From Tetracentron sinense (lineage: Eukaryota; Streptophyta; Magnoliopsida; Trochodendrales; Trochodendraceae): a stretch of 64,000 bases of DNA. The DNA is taken from positions 22,326,607 to 22,390,606 of the forward strand of contig CM026568.1 of NCBI GenBank assembly GCA_015143295.1, written 5' to 3'. Of the stretch, positions 1 through 10,936 are shown piece by piece (positions within the stretch are counted from its first letter, which is position 1; each line of letters opens with the position of its first letter). The translations under genes were made by a program, and so were the position numbers. Under the pieces are notes generated by a model that did not search any database, was not told where the DNA came from, and saw nothing but the letters and a program-made list of their open reading frames with translations.

Positions 1-945
1 GATTTCATTAACCTTACAAAGTCTCTTTTTTCTCCTATTGAGTTAATAAATTTTAATTCCTATGATTAATTTTTTTAATATTTTCCTAAAACTAAAAGTT
101 AACTCTAAAGGTTATTGACTCTTAACCATAGTTAAAAGAAGTTAAAATTGGACACGTTAATTTTTTTCTAAAATCCAAAGTTAGATGTTTTAACGGTAAG
201 GGTTAATGAATCTTAATCACAAGTAAAGAGAGTTGAAAAGGACATGTTAATTTTAAAAAATTTAAGAACCAAGTTAGATACTTTAACCCTAAGAGTTAGT
301 GATCTCAACCACAGGTAAAAGGAGTTAAAAGGGACACGTTAAAGTTTTGAAATTTTTTTATAAAAAAAACTAAGATTAAATGCTTTAACCTTAAGGGGTA
401 GTGAATCTTAACCACAAGTAAAGGAAGTTGAAAGGGACACGTTAATTTCAAAAAAAAAAAAAAATCTAAAAACCAAATACTTTAGCCCTAAGGGTTAGTG
501 AATCTTAACCACAAGTAAAGGGAGTTGAAAGGGACAAGCTAAAGTTTTTAAAATTTTTTTTTTAAAACCAACATTAAATGTTTTAACCCTAAGGATTAGT
601 GAATCTTAACCACATGTAAAGAGAGTTGACTGGGATTCGTTAATTTTTTTTTAAAAAAATCTAAATACCAAGATTAGATACTTTAACCCTAAGGGTTAGT
701 GAATCATAACCGCAAGTAAAGGGAGTTTAAAGGGCACGTTAAAGTTTGTAAATTTTTTTTCTCTAAAAACGGGCTAATGCATCTTGACCACAATCAATGG
801 GAGTTGAAAGAGGATACAATAATTTTTTTACATTTAAAAACCCAAGGTTTTGGATGTTTAAACCCTAAAGATTAGTGTATCATAACCACAGTTAAAGAGA
901 GCTAAAAGGGGAAATGTTATTTTTTTTTAAGAGCAAGTCACCTCC
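1..945. repeat. Tandem array of about nine family A half-repeats
   Basis: The same block recurs about every 82-104 bases: a TTAACCCTAAGGGTTAGTGA-like start, then AATCTTAACCACAAGTAAAG, a purine-rich GAGTTGAAAGGGACACG segment and a T/A tract. The anchor GTTAGTGAATCTTAACC or a variant occurs near 108, 203, 294, 395, 491, 595, 691, 773 and 871. The array probably continues left of the window. The unit is one arm of a palindromic transposable repeat found elsewhere in the window in inverted pairs (for example 21724-21915 and 62394-63781). Here all copies point the same way, which suggests local satellite-like amplification of a MITE arm. No coding potential is seen. Confidence 0.8.
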
Positions 946-1540
946 TCGGGCCGAGGAGGGGACTATTCCTCCTCCCTCTCACAAACACTTGGAATTATGG
1001 TTAAAAAAATTAACCACCTCTTGTGGTTAATTTTTTTCTAAAAACAAAGGGTAGATGTGTGAACCCTAGGAGCAACTGAATCTTAACTACAGTTAATGGG
1101 AGAAAAAAGGAGACACTTTGCCCCCAAAAAGGGGGGACAAGACGGTAAGTCCCCTCCTTAGCCTGAGGAGGTGACTATTTTCCTTTTTTTTAAACCAAGA
1201 GTATGTGTCATAACAATATGTATTTGCATAGTGGGAAGAATGCAACAACTGATATGTAAAACCCCAAAACAAATTTTGTAAAAAATGACATACAGTTTTC
1301 AAATTCTTTGTCATTTTTTGTAATAACATCAACTTTTTGAATACATTTTAAATAATAAAAATATCTCTCATTACATATATTTTGTAAATTCACAAAATTA
1401 ACTCATTACACATATTTTTAAAACAGAAAATATTTCTCTTCACATTTAATTTTCAAAATAACAAAAATATCTCTATTTAGAATGACAAAACTATTAATTC
1501 ATGTATATTTTCTAAAATTACAAATGTAACTTAAACCCCA
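946..1540. other. Degenerate family A remnant and AT-rich spacer
   Basis: Two GC-rich CCTCCTCGG/CCGAGGAGG stretches (about 930-985 and 1150-1180) and one more anchor near 1069 mark a decayed family A copy. A similar terminus recurs at 51280-51540. The rest, 1200-1540, is AT-rich with repeated AAAATATCTCT-type runs. I see no gene. Confidence 0.5.
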
Positions 1541-1544
1541 AAGG

Positions 1545-1625
1545 GGTGGACCAGTGGTTCCTGGGCCTTTCCACAAGTGGGAGGTCGGGTTCCATTTCTC
1601 ACTCCCCTTTTGAGGCCAGCCCCGT
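1545..1625 (+). mobile_element. tRNA-derived SINE-like head
   Basis: The sequence GGTGGACCAGTGGTTCC resembles a pol III A box. GGTCGGGTTCC, about 35 bases later, resembles a B box. This spacing is typical of the tRNA-derived head of plant SINEs. No body, tail or target duplication can be defined because the next element starts at about 1631. The call rests on the two boxes only. Confidence 0.4.
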
Positions 1626-1630
1626 ACTAG

Positions 1631-1974
1631 TAGGGATGGAAACGGGCCGGGTTTGGGTCGGGACATCCTCATCCCGAACCCGCCCCTAATAGAAAATTCC
1701 TACCCTAAACCCGTTCGAAACTAGGGAGGAGCGGGTTGCTTCAGAATTTTCAAAACAGTTCTTCATTCAGTCCTCGCCCCATCCCGTTAAGCACTAAATG
1801 GGAGGGGTTGGGGTGGGTCGAGGCTATATTTCATATTATATTCACTAAAAATTAACTACTTTAGTATTAAAATAAAGGTAAAATAATGATTTGATATTAT
1901 AAAAGGGACGGGGCGAGACGAGGCGGAGCAACCTAAACTCCTCCCACCCGAACCGACTCGGGTTTAACATCCCA
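1631..1974. mobile_element. Short inverted-repeat (hAT-like) element
   Basis: It starts TAGGGATGGAAACGGGCCGG and ends with CTCGGGTTTAACATCCCA. Read on the other strand the end is TGGGATGTTAAACCCGAG, an imperfect match to the start. The ends are GC-rich and the middle is AT-rich. TAGGGATG-type ends are common in non-autonomous hAT elements. I could not find a clear 8 bp target duplication, so the class is inferred. Confidence 0.4.
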
Positions 1975-2628
1975 AGTAGAACATAGACGATTTGCTTCAA
2001 TTAAAATATATATCAATCCTCCAAACAAAAGTCAAAAGCTGCTTTCTTCTGAGTTTTGCTTTTTTGCTGCCTCACGTTTTTTCCTTGTTATTGATAGGTC
2101 AAGCCTTCAAGGGACTCAAGAGCGACTTTGTTGGGTAGGACGGCTCAATTTGCCTAAGCATTTCTATTAGGGAGTACAATAGGAGGAGAGTAGAGATAGC
2201 AAAATCTTTTAATGAGAAATGATTGTGTACAAACACCTCCATGTGCCATGTTTCTCGAGTATCTTTGCTCATAACTCACACCCCATGCCCGTTGATCAGG
2301 ACTCTTAGGATGGGATATAGATTTACTCCAAAGAGTCAAAGTCAATGACCATGTGCACTGGTCAACAATCTCATAAACATCAACCTAATTATTATAGTGA
2401 CCAAAAAAAAAGAAAAACACCTAATTATTATTATTATTATTTTTTTCCCCTTTTTTCAACTAAAATATTACTACACAAGTTATTTTTTGAGGAATTTATA
2501 ATTTGATGTAACTAAAATTTTTAAAAATAAATAAAACATGTCACATTTTTCAATTAATAAAGGTTTTAGAAAAAAACACTTACAATTATGTTGGTCGTGT
2601 GATCCAAAAATCAACTGTCACTGCCCTA

Positions 2629-4397
2629 CAGGGGTGTCAACGAGTCAAGCCGAGCCGAGCCGAGCTGGGCATTGCTCACGTTCGGCTCGTTGGAATTTTA
2701 CAGATGTTCAGGCTCGGCTCAAACTCAAAACAATCAACTCGAACTTGGTTCGTCCACAAATCGTTGAGCTCGATCTCGGCTCGATAATTTATTTTTGGAG
2801 AAAATACATTTATATCCTCTGAGGTTTGATGAAAATAAACATAGACCTCCTCAGTTTTCAAAAAATACATTAAGTACCCTTACTTTTTAAAATAATGGCA
2901 CTTAGACCTCCTCCATTAGTTGACCGTTAGTAAACCCACAGTGATGTATGCTGATGTCATGTGATGAAGTATATAAAATTCTAAAATTGCCCCTCTAATT
3001 TTCAGAAAACACTATTCTTACTCTAAAATACTATTTATTTAATATTTAAAAATCCGATTCTCACCCATGAGGTCACCACGTGTCCCTTTTGACACCCCTT
3101 AACCGTGGTTAAGATTCACCCATGACCCACCTATCCTTGTTTTTTTTTACATATTAATTTTTTTTTGAAAATTAAAAATAATTTTTTTTTAATATTAAAA
3201 ACAGCTTTTTAATATCACCCCTTGAGGTCGCCAAGTGTCCCTTTTGGCACCCCTTAACCGTGGTTAAAATTCATCCACCCATCTTTGGTTTTTTTTTTTT
3301 AATATTAATTCATTTTTGAAAATTAAGGGGTGAATCTTAACCACGGTTAAAGGGTGTCAAAAGGGACACGTGGCGACCTCAAGGGGTGACGGTTAAGGGG
3401 TGTCAAAAGGGACACGGGGCACCTCAAGTGGTGAAATTAAAAAACTGTTTTTAATATTAAAAAAAACTCTAATTCTTTCTCTTTTAATTTTCAAAAATGA
3501 ATTAATATTTTTTTTAAAAAGCCAAGGATGGGTGGGTGAATCTTAACCACGGTTAAGGGGTGTCAAAAGGGACACGTGGTGACCTCAATGGGTGATATTA
3601 AAAAACTGTTTTTAATATTAAAAAAACTATTTTTTTTTTTAATTTTCAAAAAAGAATTAATATTTTTTTTAAAAACCCAAGGATGGGTGGGTGAATCTTA
3701 ACCACGGTTTAGGGGTGTCAAAAGGGACACGTGGTGACCTCTTGGGTGAGAACAGATTTTGAAATATTAAATAAATTATCTTTTGGAGCAAGAATAGTGT
3801 TTTTTGAAAGTTAGAGGGGCAATTTTGGAATTTTATATACTTCATCACATGACATCAGCATACATCAACATTTCTCTGAGTTGAAAATGGTCAACTGATG
3901 AAGGGGTCTAAATGCCATTATTTTAAAAAATAAGGGTACTTAATGTATTTTTTGAAAATTGAGGGTTCTATGCATATTTTCGTCAAACCTCACGGGGTGT
4001 TAAATGTATTTTCTCATTTATTTTTCTTTTAAATACATTGATAAGCACTAAATTTAATTAAAAAAATTATAAGAGATTTATTTTTGGATGTCATGTGACT
4101 CATGTGAAAGCTTGAGTTAAAACTTAAACAGAAATAATTATATTAATGTATACTAAATATAACTTACCAAAAAATTGTATACTAAATATATAATATGAAT
4201 TTAACTATTAAAGAGTATTATTATAAAATTCATTAAACCGAGCCGAGTTGAGCCACCTATACACGTTTATTTTTTGAGCTCACTTTTAATTAAGGCTCGG
4301 CTCGGCTCAGCTTGGCTCGTCTCAACGAACCCAAAATAAAAGCTCAAGCTCGATTTATTTCGAGTCGAGCGGGGCTGGCTTGGCTCGTTGACACCTA
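2629..4397. mobile_element. hAT-like element with GAGCC-rich ends, host of nested inserts
   Basis: The left end reads CAGGGGTGTCAACGAGTCAA and the right end is its approximate reverse complement (GGCTCGTTGACACCTA). Both ends are full of GGCTCGGCTC-type repeats. The flanks CTGCCCTA (2621-2628) and CTGCATTA (4398-4405) match at 6 of 8 positions, consistent with a decayed 8 bp hAT duplication. No transposase is present. The middle is occupied by the 2797-4015 palindromic element, so much of the length is insertion. Confidence 0.65.
2797..4015. mobile_element. Long-inverted-repeat (Mutator/foldback-like) element nested in the hAT
   Basis: The left arm begins GGAGAAAATACATTTATATC and the right arm is its reverse complement over several hundred bases. 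Shared landmarks in both arms are ATGTATGCTGATGTCATGTG and CACGTGTCCCTTTTGACACC. A perfect 10 bp duplication, ATTTATTTTT, flanks it (2787-2796 and 4016-4025), which points to a Mutator-type insertion. The centre (about 3055-3760) contains several family A units in both orientations. No transposase open frame is seen. Confidence 0.75.
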
Positions 4398-4405
4398 CTG
4401 CATTA

Positions 4406-6258
4406 TCAGCAACTCATTTGACTCATCCAATTAGGAATTGCCACATGTCAAGACATTCTAATCAATCCCCGAAATTAGATGTCTTAATTTGTTGATGTGC
4501 GTGTGCATTGGAGCGGCATGCATATACTCCCAAAAAAATAATGTATAGTTAAGTGTAGTAATAGAAGGGAACACACGCAACACACAAAGTCACAAACAAA
4601 GTTAGAAACCAAGAAGTTTGTTTAACACTTGCTTTTCGGGTCATTGACGTTTCGATTAGCTACATGAAAAGATTGTGTGAAAGAAATTGACTACTCCCAA
4701 CGTGGGTTTCACGAGGGGCCTCAAAATCATTTCTAATACGTCATTAGATTGTTTTGTTTTTAAGTTTAGAATTTTGCTACTTCCAGTCGCAAATCTTCCA
4801 AATGCGCAATTGGGCGCTACAAATGTAAAATATTGTCTGATTTTTATTTTTTAAACCGTTAAAATAATGAAACATCTCCAAAAATTAGGCCCATCTTGTG
4901 TCTATGAAAAAAATTTTATGGAATGTGACTCGGCTAGCACTCCTCTTAAGTTTAATACAACAAAAAATTTAACCGATGTTGGATTGTTTTATTATGAATT
5001 TAATCTTTTTTTTTTTAATTTTTATTTTTTTTTATTGCGGTTATCATTTAACTAGGTTAGTAGGTTAGAACGGTCAGAATTTAGCTTGTGCACTGGAGCT
5101 CTGGACTTTATCCACTGAAGGCCACACCCCTATCACTCACGCAAGAGGCAGGGGTGTTTATTATGAGTTTAACTATGAAGGGAGTTTTGGATTTATCTGG
5201 ATATCCAGAACTCCCAAAACTTGGATAGATATAAAATTTTATGAAACAGAATTTTTCTTTACGTTATTTTAATATTGATCAAATATTATTGTACCAAAAC
5301 ATGTTTTGGAAGTTCTGAAAATTCAAAGAAATTCATAACTCTGGTTCATAGTGAAACTCTTATTATTTACTGGTTTATTGGAAATGCAAAGGAAGTTATT
5401 AATAGAGACAGAAACAGAGTATTTTCGAGTTTTGGCGAGAAGAAAAACCTGTTCGATATTTTTAAACATAGCTCAAAAAGTTGGGTTCAATGCGAAAATT
5501 GTTATAGATAAAATTATGAGGAAAAATTTTAGGTCAAAAATGCATATTTGTGAAGAGTATGAATTTCATTTGAAAATGAGTGGTTCATATTGAATAGAAC
5601 TTTCAATTGATCTGGGTACTTGGGGGATCCTATGGATGAAGCATAGTCTCTATATATCCAATTGAATCTCATTTGGAAGAGGAACCTTAGAAAGATTGTA
5701 TGAATTCTTATCAAACCTAACCTATTGAGAAGCACATTAGTACAATACATGTATGTAAGGGCGGAGCCAGGATTCTCATGCGGGGGGAACAATGGGGGTT
5801 CAAGAGTGCAACTCCTAAATTTATTTTTATAGGACAAGTTCATTGGTCATCGTGTTTGTTTGTGTTCATTTGTATGGATTATCTTTGAATTTTTCAAAAG
5901 TTTTTTGTGAGCATATAGATTGGTTCGGATCAATATGGAATTATTATCCCACACGTATTCTATAATTTTCTCCATGATTGATGATAAGAGGCACAATTCA
6001 AATTATATATGCAACTTCAACAAATTTCGATAAAAGGATATAATTTGCAAATAACTTTATTTATGTGTCTAAAGTTGTGCTGTCAATTTGGCCCTCATGT
6101 GAGGGGTTTTTTTTTTTTTTGGGTAAAATGTGGGGGTAATTAAAAGCCCGCAATTCATTTATAAAGCCCGCAAGCCTAAGTAGGACCAAAATAAATTAGG
6201 TCTGCTGACATGAGGCCAGGCTTGGGCAACACCCCTTAGAACCCGGCTCAGGCCTTAA
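4406..6258. other. Intergenic, no gene seen
   Basis: AT-rich spacer. Short open frames here (for example 5275-5593) match no family I know and have no splice or codon support. A GGGCGGAGCCAGGATT motif at about 5760 is a lone left end of the CAGGGGCGGAGC hAT family described below. GCCCGCAAGCC and GGCCAGGCTTGGGC near 6160-6225 look like part of another decayed repeat into which the Helitron landed. Confidence 0.4.
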
Positions 6259-7342
6259 TCTATATTACTACTATAAAACATAGTTAGAGTGCTTCTATGA
6301 ATGTCACATAGGTTTTCCTATTGATGTCACGGAGGACTCCTCTTCATTTATGAGGCCACCTCATCAACAAGTGGGACCCACCATTTTTCTCGTTTCAAAA
6401 TTCTCTCTCATGCATTAATATCCCAAAACGTTGGATAGGTGGCATCTCTAGAAAAAAGTGTAGTGTTTTAATTCAATTGAGATTAATTCCTTTGAGGGGG
6501 TGTGTCTTTCATTAGTTACTGATAAGAGGAAGATACGTTATTAGATATAGCGTCTTAGGCAATAAATTTTGTAGTTATAAAAATGTTGAGGGGTGTCTTT
6601 CATTAGTTACTAATACTCTTCTCATCTCTTTTTAACGGATCCTTTTAAGTTTCATAACTACTCCCTCATAGGAACCACGAGGTTTCTCCCAACACTAACG
6701 GTTCACTCCCAACGCTTTCGGCTCTCTCCTCCCAATGGTTCTCTCTCATTCATTGGTCTACACCTATATTAAAGTTTAATTATTTTATAATTAACTTTTT
6801 TATCAGTTACTACATAGAGTGTGTTTGTATTTGTAGGGATATAATTAACATTTCATCCTTATAAATTCAAAACGTAGAGGTCTGGATATTAGTGGATAGT
6901 GGTTTCTGAAATGACCATGGAGGAAGATATGGAAGGGGAAAGTAAGAGTAGAGGCATCATCTTCTTTGAGTCTGGTCTCAGTAAAAAGGACGACGAAGCC
7001 CACCCAAGTCATGGGAATTCGATCCTGGATCGCTATCTCCAAGCACATGTTTTTAAATTCTCTTTTATCCTCAAACATAACCTCTCTCTCTCACATGGCA
7101 TTTGCTTAAACAAAGAAAGGTTGCCGCTCCATTTCTTTTGTATACGAGGGAAAAATATATTTAAGGTTTGTTTTTTTATTATAGGAATTTATTTGTGTAC
7201 ACCAAGGACAGGAAAAGCATTTGTCTTTCATATATTGTATTAATGTGGTGTAGAGATTGCCTATGCACATATCAAACTAGGCCGTTCACTTAATTGCGGG
7301 TCATCCTTAACCGTATTAGGGCTAAAGCTTTTCATGCATCAC

Positions 7343-7520
7343 CATGTCTGACCACGTGCAACATCTTAACCATTTCACTGGTCGGTTCAGTGGCCACAGA
7401 TTCAGGTGCAGCAGCTCCAGGGGTGCGGTCAAGTTCAAAGATATGGCCTTTCAATGCATCATGAACCAGTTCATCAAGCTTAAGTTCAAAGCCCATAGAT
7501 CGGTTAATGGCCTCATTTGC
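7343..7520 (-). pseudogene. Captured exon fragment inside the Helitron
   Basis: On the minus strand a 178-base open segment (59 codons plus one base) is preceded by a good acceptor (TTTTGTAG at 7521-7528) and followed by a GT donor. An in-frame TAG in the acceptor itself supports an intron before it. The peptide begins ANEAINRSMGFELKLDELVH, contains a PGAAAPES stretch and ends MVKMLHVVRHG. I do not recognise the parent protein. Its composition is protein-like and its position inside a Helitron fits gene-fragment capture. A partial diverged second copy lies at 7568-7671. It is not expected to make a product by itself. Confidence 0.5.
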
Positions 7521-7671
7521 CTACAAAATCTTGAAAGATTGATTAGATTTAGGTTCTACTTTTAAATCAATGCATCATGAACCAGTTCATCAGGTAGAAG
7601 TTCAAAGCCCATAGATTGGTCGATGGCCTCATTTGCCTGTACAATCTTGAAAGATGGATTAGATTTGGGTA
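7452..7671. repeat. 116 bp tandem duplication inside the Helitron
   Basis: The segment 7452-7567 (starting CAATGCATCATGAACCAGTT) is repeated directly from 7568 with about 90 percent identity. The second copy is interrupted at 7672 by the MITE at 7680-8115 and resumes after it (GATTTAGGTTCTACTTTTAA at 8116). The duplication covers the start of the captured exon and its upstream intron edge. Confidence 0.8.
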
Positions 7672-7679
7672 GGGCTGTA

Positions 7680-8115
7680 AACGGAGCAGATATTGGTATA
7701 TCCAAATTTGTATCCAATTATATATCCGGATATCTAAATCCAAATAAATATCCGGCAGATAGTGAAATATGATATCCGTATCTGTATCTGACTCCGATTA
7801 AAATATCCGGATTCGGATAGTATCCGAATTATCTTATTAATTTTTAAATAAATTAAAAAATATAAATTAATATTTAAAAAATATAAAAATATATAATTTT
7901 TATTAAAAAATATATTTAAAAGGTTATATTAATTTTATAAATTTAAAATATATTATATAATCGGACAGATATTTTTCGGATCGGATATAACAGTATCCGA
8001 ATCCGTATCCGATTATAAACGGATAGTATTTTACTATCTGAATCCGTTCCACCGGATAATTATCCGACTAAACGGAATCAGATACAGATAATATCCGCAT
8101 CGATTTACAGCCCTA
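7680..8115. mobile_element. hAT-type MITE, TAGGGCTGTAAA family
   Basis: The left end is TAGGGCTGTAAACGGAGCAG and the right end GATTTACAGCCCTA, a 12 bp perfect terminal repeat. The interior is AT-rich with many ATCCGGATA-like repeats. Flanks GATTTGGG (7672-7679) and GATTTAGG (8116-8123) differ at one position and are the 8 bp target duplication. It has no coding capacity. It inserted into the second copy of the tandem duplication in the Helitron, so it is younger than that duplication. Confidence 0.85.
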
Positions 8116-8747
8116 GATTTAGGTTCTACTTTTAAATCTTGAGGTGCATCTACGTCATTTGGGGGGTCCCTTTCTTAGAGGTGAAGCTTCATTTGCCTGC
8201 AATAGTTGTTAGCCACACACCATAACATCTCTAATCATTCATCTGTGTGTATATGAATCTCAACCAGATCATTTTGATAATTTGGTATGAGTTTTGTTGA
8301 TATGTTAGCTTCTTTTTTTTCCTTGGTGTGGAATGTTTAGTTAGAAAATACTTAGGGTAATTTTTTTGTTTAATTCATCAAAAAGCATTGGCAAAGATTT
8401 ATGTCCATAAGATTGGTATCACTTCCTAGCTGAGAAATTTAGGTTAAATATTTATAAATACAAACTTTTTCTTCTTAAAATTAAAATTGGATAATATATA
8501 TAGTTAGGTTTTTTTTTCCTACATATGATTTGTGAATAGTTAATGCCTCAGAGTATGACTACCACGCCTCATATTTGAATATAATTAATCTCTATTTTGG
8601 ACAAACTCTTTTATTTCAAAATTTTTAATTGTAATACGATTCATTTTTCGGTTTCTTCTCACACTAATAATACTTATACTTTTATTTTTAGGGTTCCGTG
8701 CAACGCACGGGGTCTATACTAGTTATATATATATATATAATATATAT

Positions 8748-8986
8748 GGGTCTTGCTAAGTGAACTTGGTAATGACCACCAAGACATTTTTTCATAGGGG
8801 ACAGTTAATTAAATAGGAAAGAGAAAATTCAAATTGTATTTATTCTCTCTTGTATTTAATGACTGGTTTCCTATGAAAAGACTAAAGTACTCTTACTTTT
8901 AGTGGATTTTGATAACTAATGTAGGGGTAAAAATATCTTGGTGGTAGTTACCAAGTTCACTCACTGAGTGGTTATTAGCAAGACCC
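8748..8986. mobile_element. Inverted-repeat MITE in an AT microsatellite
   Basis: It starts GGGTCTTGCTAAGTGAACTT and ends with GTTATTAGCAAGACCC. The arms also share the reverse-complementary ACTTGGTAATGACCACCAAG / CTTGGTGGTAGTTACCAAGT. It lies inside an (AT)n tract followed by (GT)n at 8999-9016, so the target duplication cannot be read. The end motif is similar to the GGACTTTGCTA family at 37744. Confidence 0.65.
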
Positions 8987-10279
8987 ATATATATATATAT
9001 GTGTGTGTGTGTGTGTTTATTTTTATTTTAAGTTTTCACCTTAAAATGACTTATATAACCTTCTTTAACGGAATATTTATTGGGCTATGATAATATTTTC
9101 ACTACCATTACCATATACATCTTCTTAAAGACCATCATCTACTATTGAGAGGCTTCTAATTCTAATTATTTAATTTATCTCTTTTTTATTCTCTTTGTTA
9201 ATCTTGTCTTTGTGTCACTTGTCAATCGATGGTGGTTTAGAATTTTTTTTTGATAAATATCATATCAAAAAGTTTTTCTTTATCATTTTTTCAAGCTCAG
9301 GCCCAGTTAACCTTGAGGGTAATGCTTGGGCCTAACCAATTCAAGCCCTGCAAGGGCTTGGGCCAAACCCTTACAACGCATAATTTATTCATATTTTTCA
9401 AAGATATGAAAATATTTACAAAAGTTTAAAGACAAATTGTTAGCAATTTATCCACGAATTGATCGTAACTCATTTGTGAATAATACTTATAAGAGAAAAA
9501 AAAAATCTAACTCCATAAGGTAAGTCCCTAAATCACCTTTCTTCTTTTCTCGCATTTACCTGTAACTCTCTTTCTCTCAATTTCTTTCTCTCTCTCTTAA
9601 TCCTTTATCTTAAGTCCCCATCTCAGTGGTCACAATGTCACTAAAAGCCATTAAACACTAAAGCATTCACCGGCTACCACTCAATCATTTTATTTTCTCT
9701 CGATCTCTTATCTTCATAAATCTCTAACCCTAACTAATTCGCATTCGTCACTTGTCATATGGCACCAACAGCAGCCGAAGTCTGATTCTCTAATTGTACT
9801 GCCTTATCAACACTGCCAAGAAACCCCTCCTCTCAATCTCTCTTTCAAGTGTGACTCACTCACTCACACTCACTCTCTCTCTCTCTCTCTCTCTCAAACT
9901 TTGACTGCACTTTATTTTTTTCATTATCTACAATGCAAGGTGAAATATTTAATGATTTCTCTTAGAAATTTTATGTTTAACCAAACTTTTCAACGAATTA
10001 TTGAGTGTTGGCTCGAAATATACTCGAATTATTTTTGTTCCATATTTTTAACGTCCTATGTTTTTTACTCTAAATTTTTAATCAAACTATTGTATGATTA
10101 TCTTGAATTATACCCGAATAAGTCTCCTACCGAAATTTTACCATACACCTAATTACTATCTATGGTCTAAAAGTCTTCCCATCCTACTAACTAATTTTTG
10201 AATCTTTGGACTAATGATAGGGATAATTCTGGAATTTGTCGGAATTTGCCATGAAAACTTACTGAAAAATGCTTTATGT
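8987..10279. other. Intergenic, microsatellites only
   Basis: (AT)n/(GT)n at 8987-9016 and (CT)n at 9871-9894. A GC-richer stretch at 9290-9370 contains CTCAGGCCCAGTTAACC and may be the other half of the repeat split by the Helitron. The frame 9901-10152 has a composition typical of random AT-rich DNA. No gene seen. Confidence 0.4.
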
Positions 10280-10289
10280 GGGTAATACC

Positions 10290-10358
10290 TAGGAAGCACG
10301 GATACTTTGAAAATGGAAACGTACCCGTATCGCTGTATCTCCGTACCCGTGCTTCCTA
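10290..10358. mobile_element. 69 bp miniature inverted-repeat insertion
   Basis: The ends TAGGAAGCACGG and CCGTGCTTCCTA are perfect inverted repeats. A 10 bp direct repeat, GGGTAATACC, flanks it on both sides (10280-10289 and 10359-10368). This is the smallest clearly bounded insertion in the window. The 10 bp duplication suggests a Mutator-like mechanism, but an 8 bp reading (GTAATACC) would fit hAT. Confidence 0.7.
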
Positions 10359-10683
10359 GGGTAATACCATCTCCCTCAAATGAAAGGAGCATATGCTTAT
10401 AAAGTTTGGGGAATTTGTCAACACTCTCATGGACTGGTGGGTAATGGCATCCCTTTCTCTACGGCACAGGGCGCCATTTTCTACAGTTAGCCATACGGCC
10501 CATTCCATTAAGACATGAGAGTTGCTCTCTTTAGGAATTGAACCTTTAACCTCCAACAAATGAGGGAAACACCCTCATCATCCTAGCTAGAGAAAACATG
10601 AAACTTCAAAGGGGAATGATAGCGTTAGTAAGTAAGATTGGGAGTTTAGAGTTATCTGAGGATCGATCTATTGGGAAATATTA

Positions 10684-10923
10684 TGTTAGAGAAATAATAA
10701 TGTAATATCTATGAGATATACATGATCTCATAGACAATATTAAATTAACATCAATCAAGGATTAGATTAGGTTTCTATCTTGAGATCAATGTAATCTCTA
10801 TATAAACCCTATTAAAGGTTACTGTAATCACTTAAGAATTCTCAATAAACAAGTTTTCTATATAAACCCTATTAAAGGTTATTGTAATCACTTAAGAATT
10901 CTCAATAAACAAGTTTTCTATCA
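10684..10923 (+). mobile_element. LTR-like fragment with a 60 bp internal duplication
   Basis: The stretch starts TGTTAGAGAAATAATAATG and ends AAGTTTTCTATCA, so it has the TG...CA form of an LTR. It carries TATAAACCCTATTAAAGG and CTCAATAAAC (poly(A) signal-like). A 60 bp unit is duplicated in tandem (10801-10860 and 10861-10920, one difference near the middle). No 5 bp target duplication is visible, so solo-LTR status is inferred. Confidence 0.45.
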
Positions 10924-10936
10924 TGATCCATATGCA

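Larger units (their letters stand above)
6259..8722 (+). mobile_element. Non-autonomous Helitron
   Basis: The 5' end is TC (TCTATATTACTACTATAAAA) directly after a host A. The 3' end is CTAG at 8719-8722 followed by a host T. A GC-rich hairpin, CCGTGC-AAC-GCACGG (8696-8710), sits 8 bases before CTAG. TC start, CTRR end, subterminal hairpin and insertion between A and T are the defining marks of Helitrons. There is no Rep/helicase coding, so it would need a helper. It carries a captured exon-like segment (7343-7520), a partial tandem copy of it and a 436 bp MITE. Both boundaries are visible in the sequence; the class is established from known Helitron structure. Confidence 0.82.

Noticed and set aside
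1..945. CRISPR-like regular repeats
   Set aside because: The repeats are long, directly adjacent and variable, with no unique spacers, and the genome is a plant's. It is a tandem array of a MITE arm.
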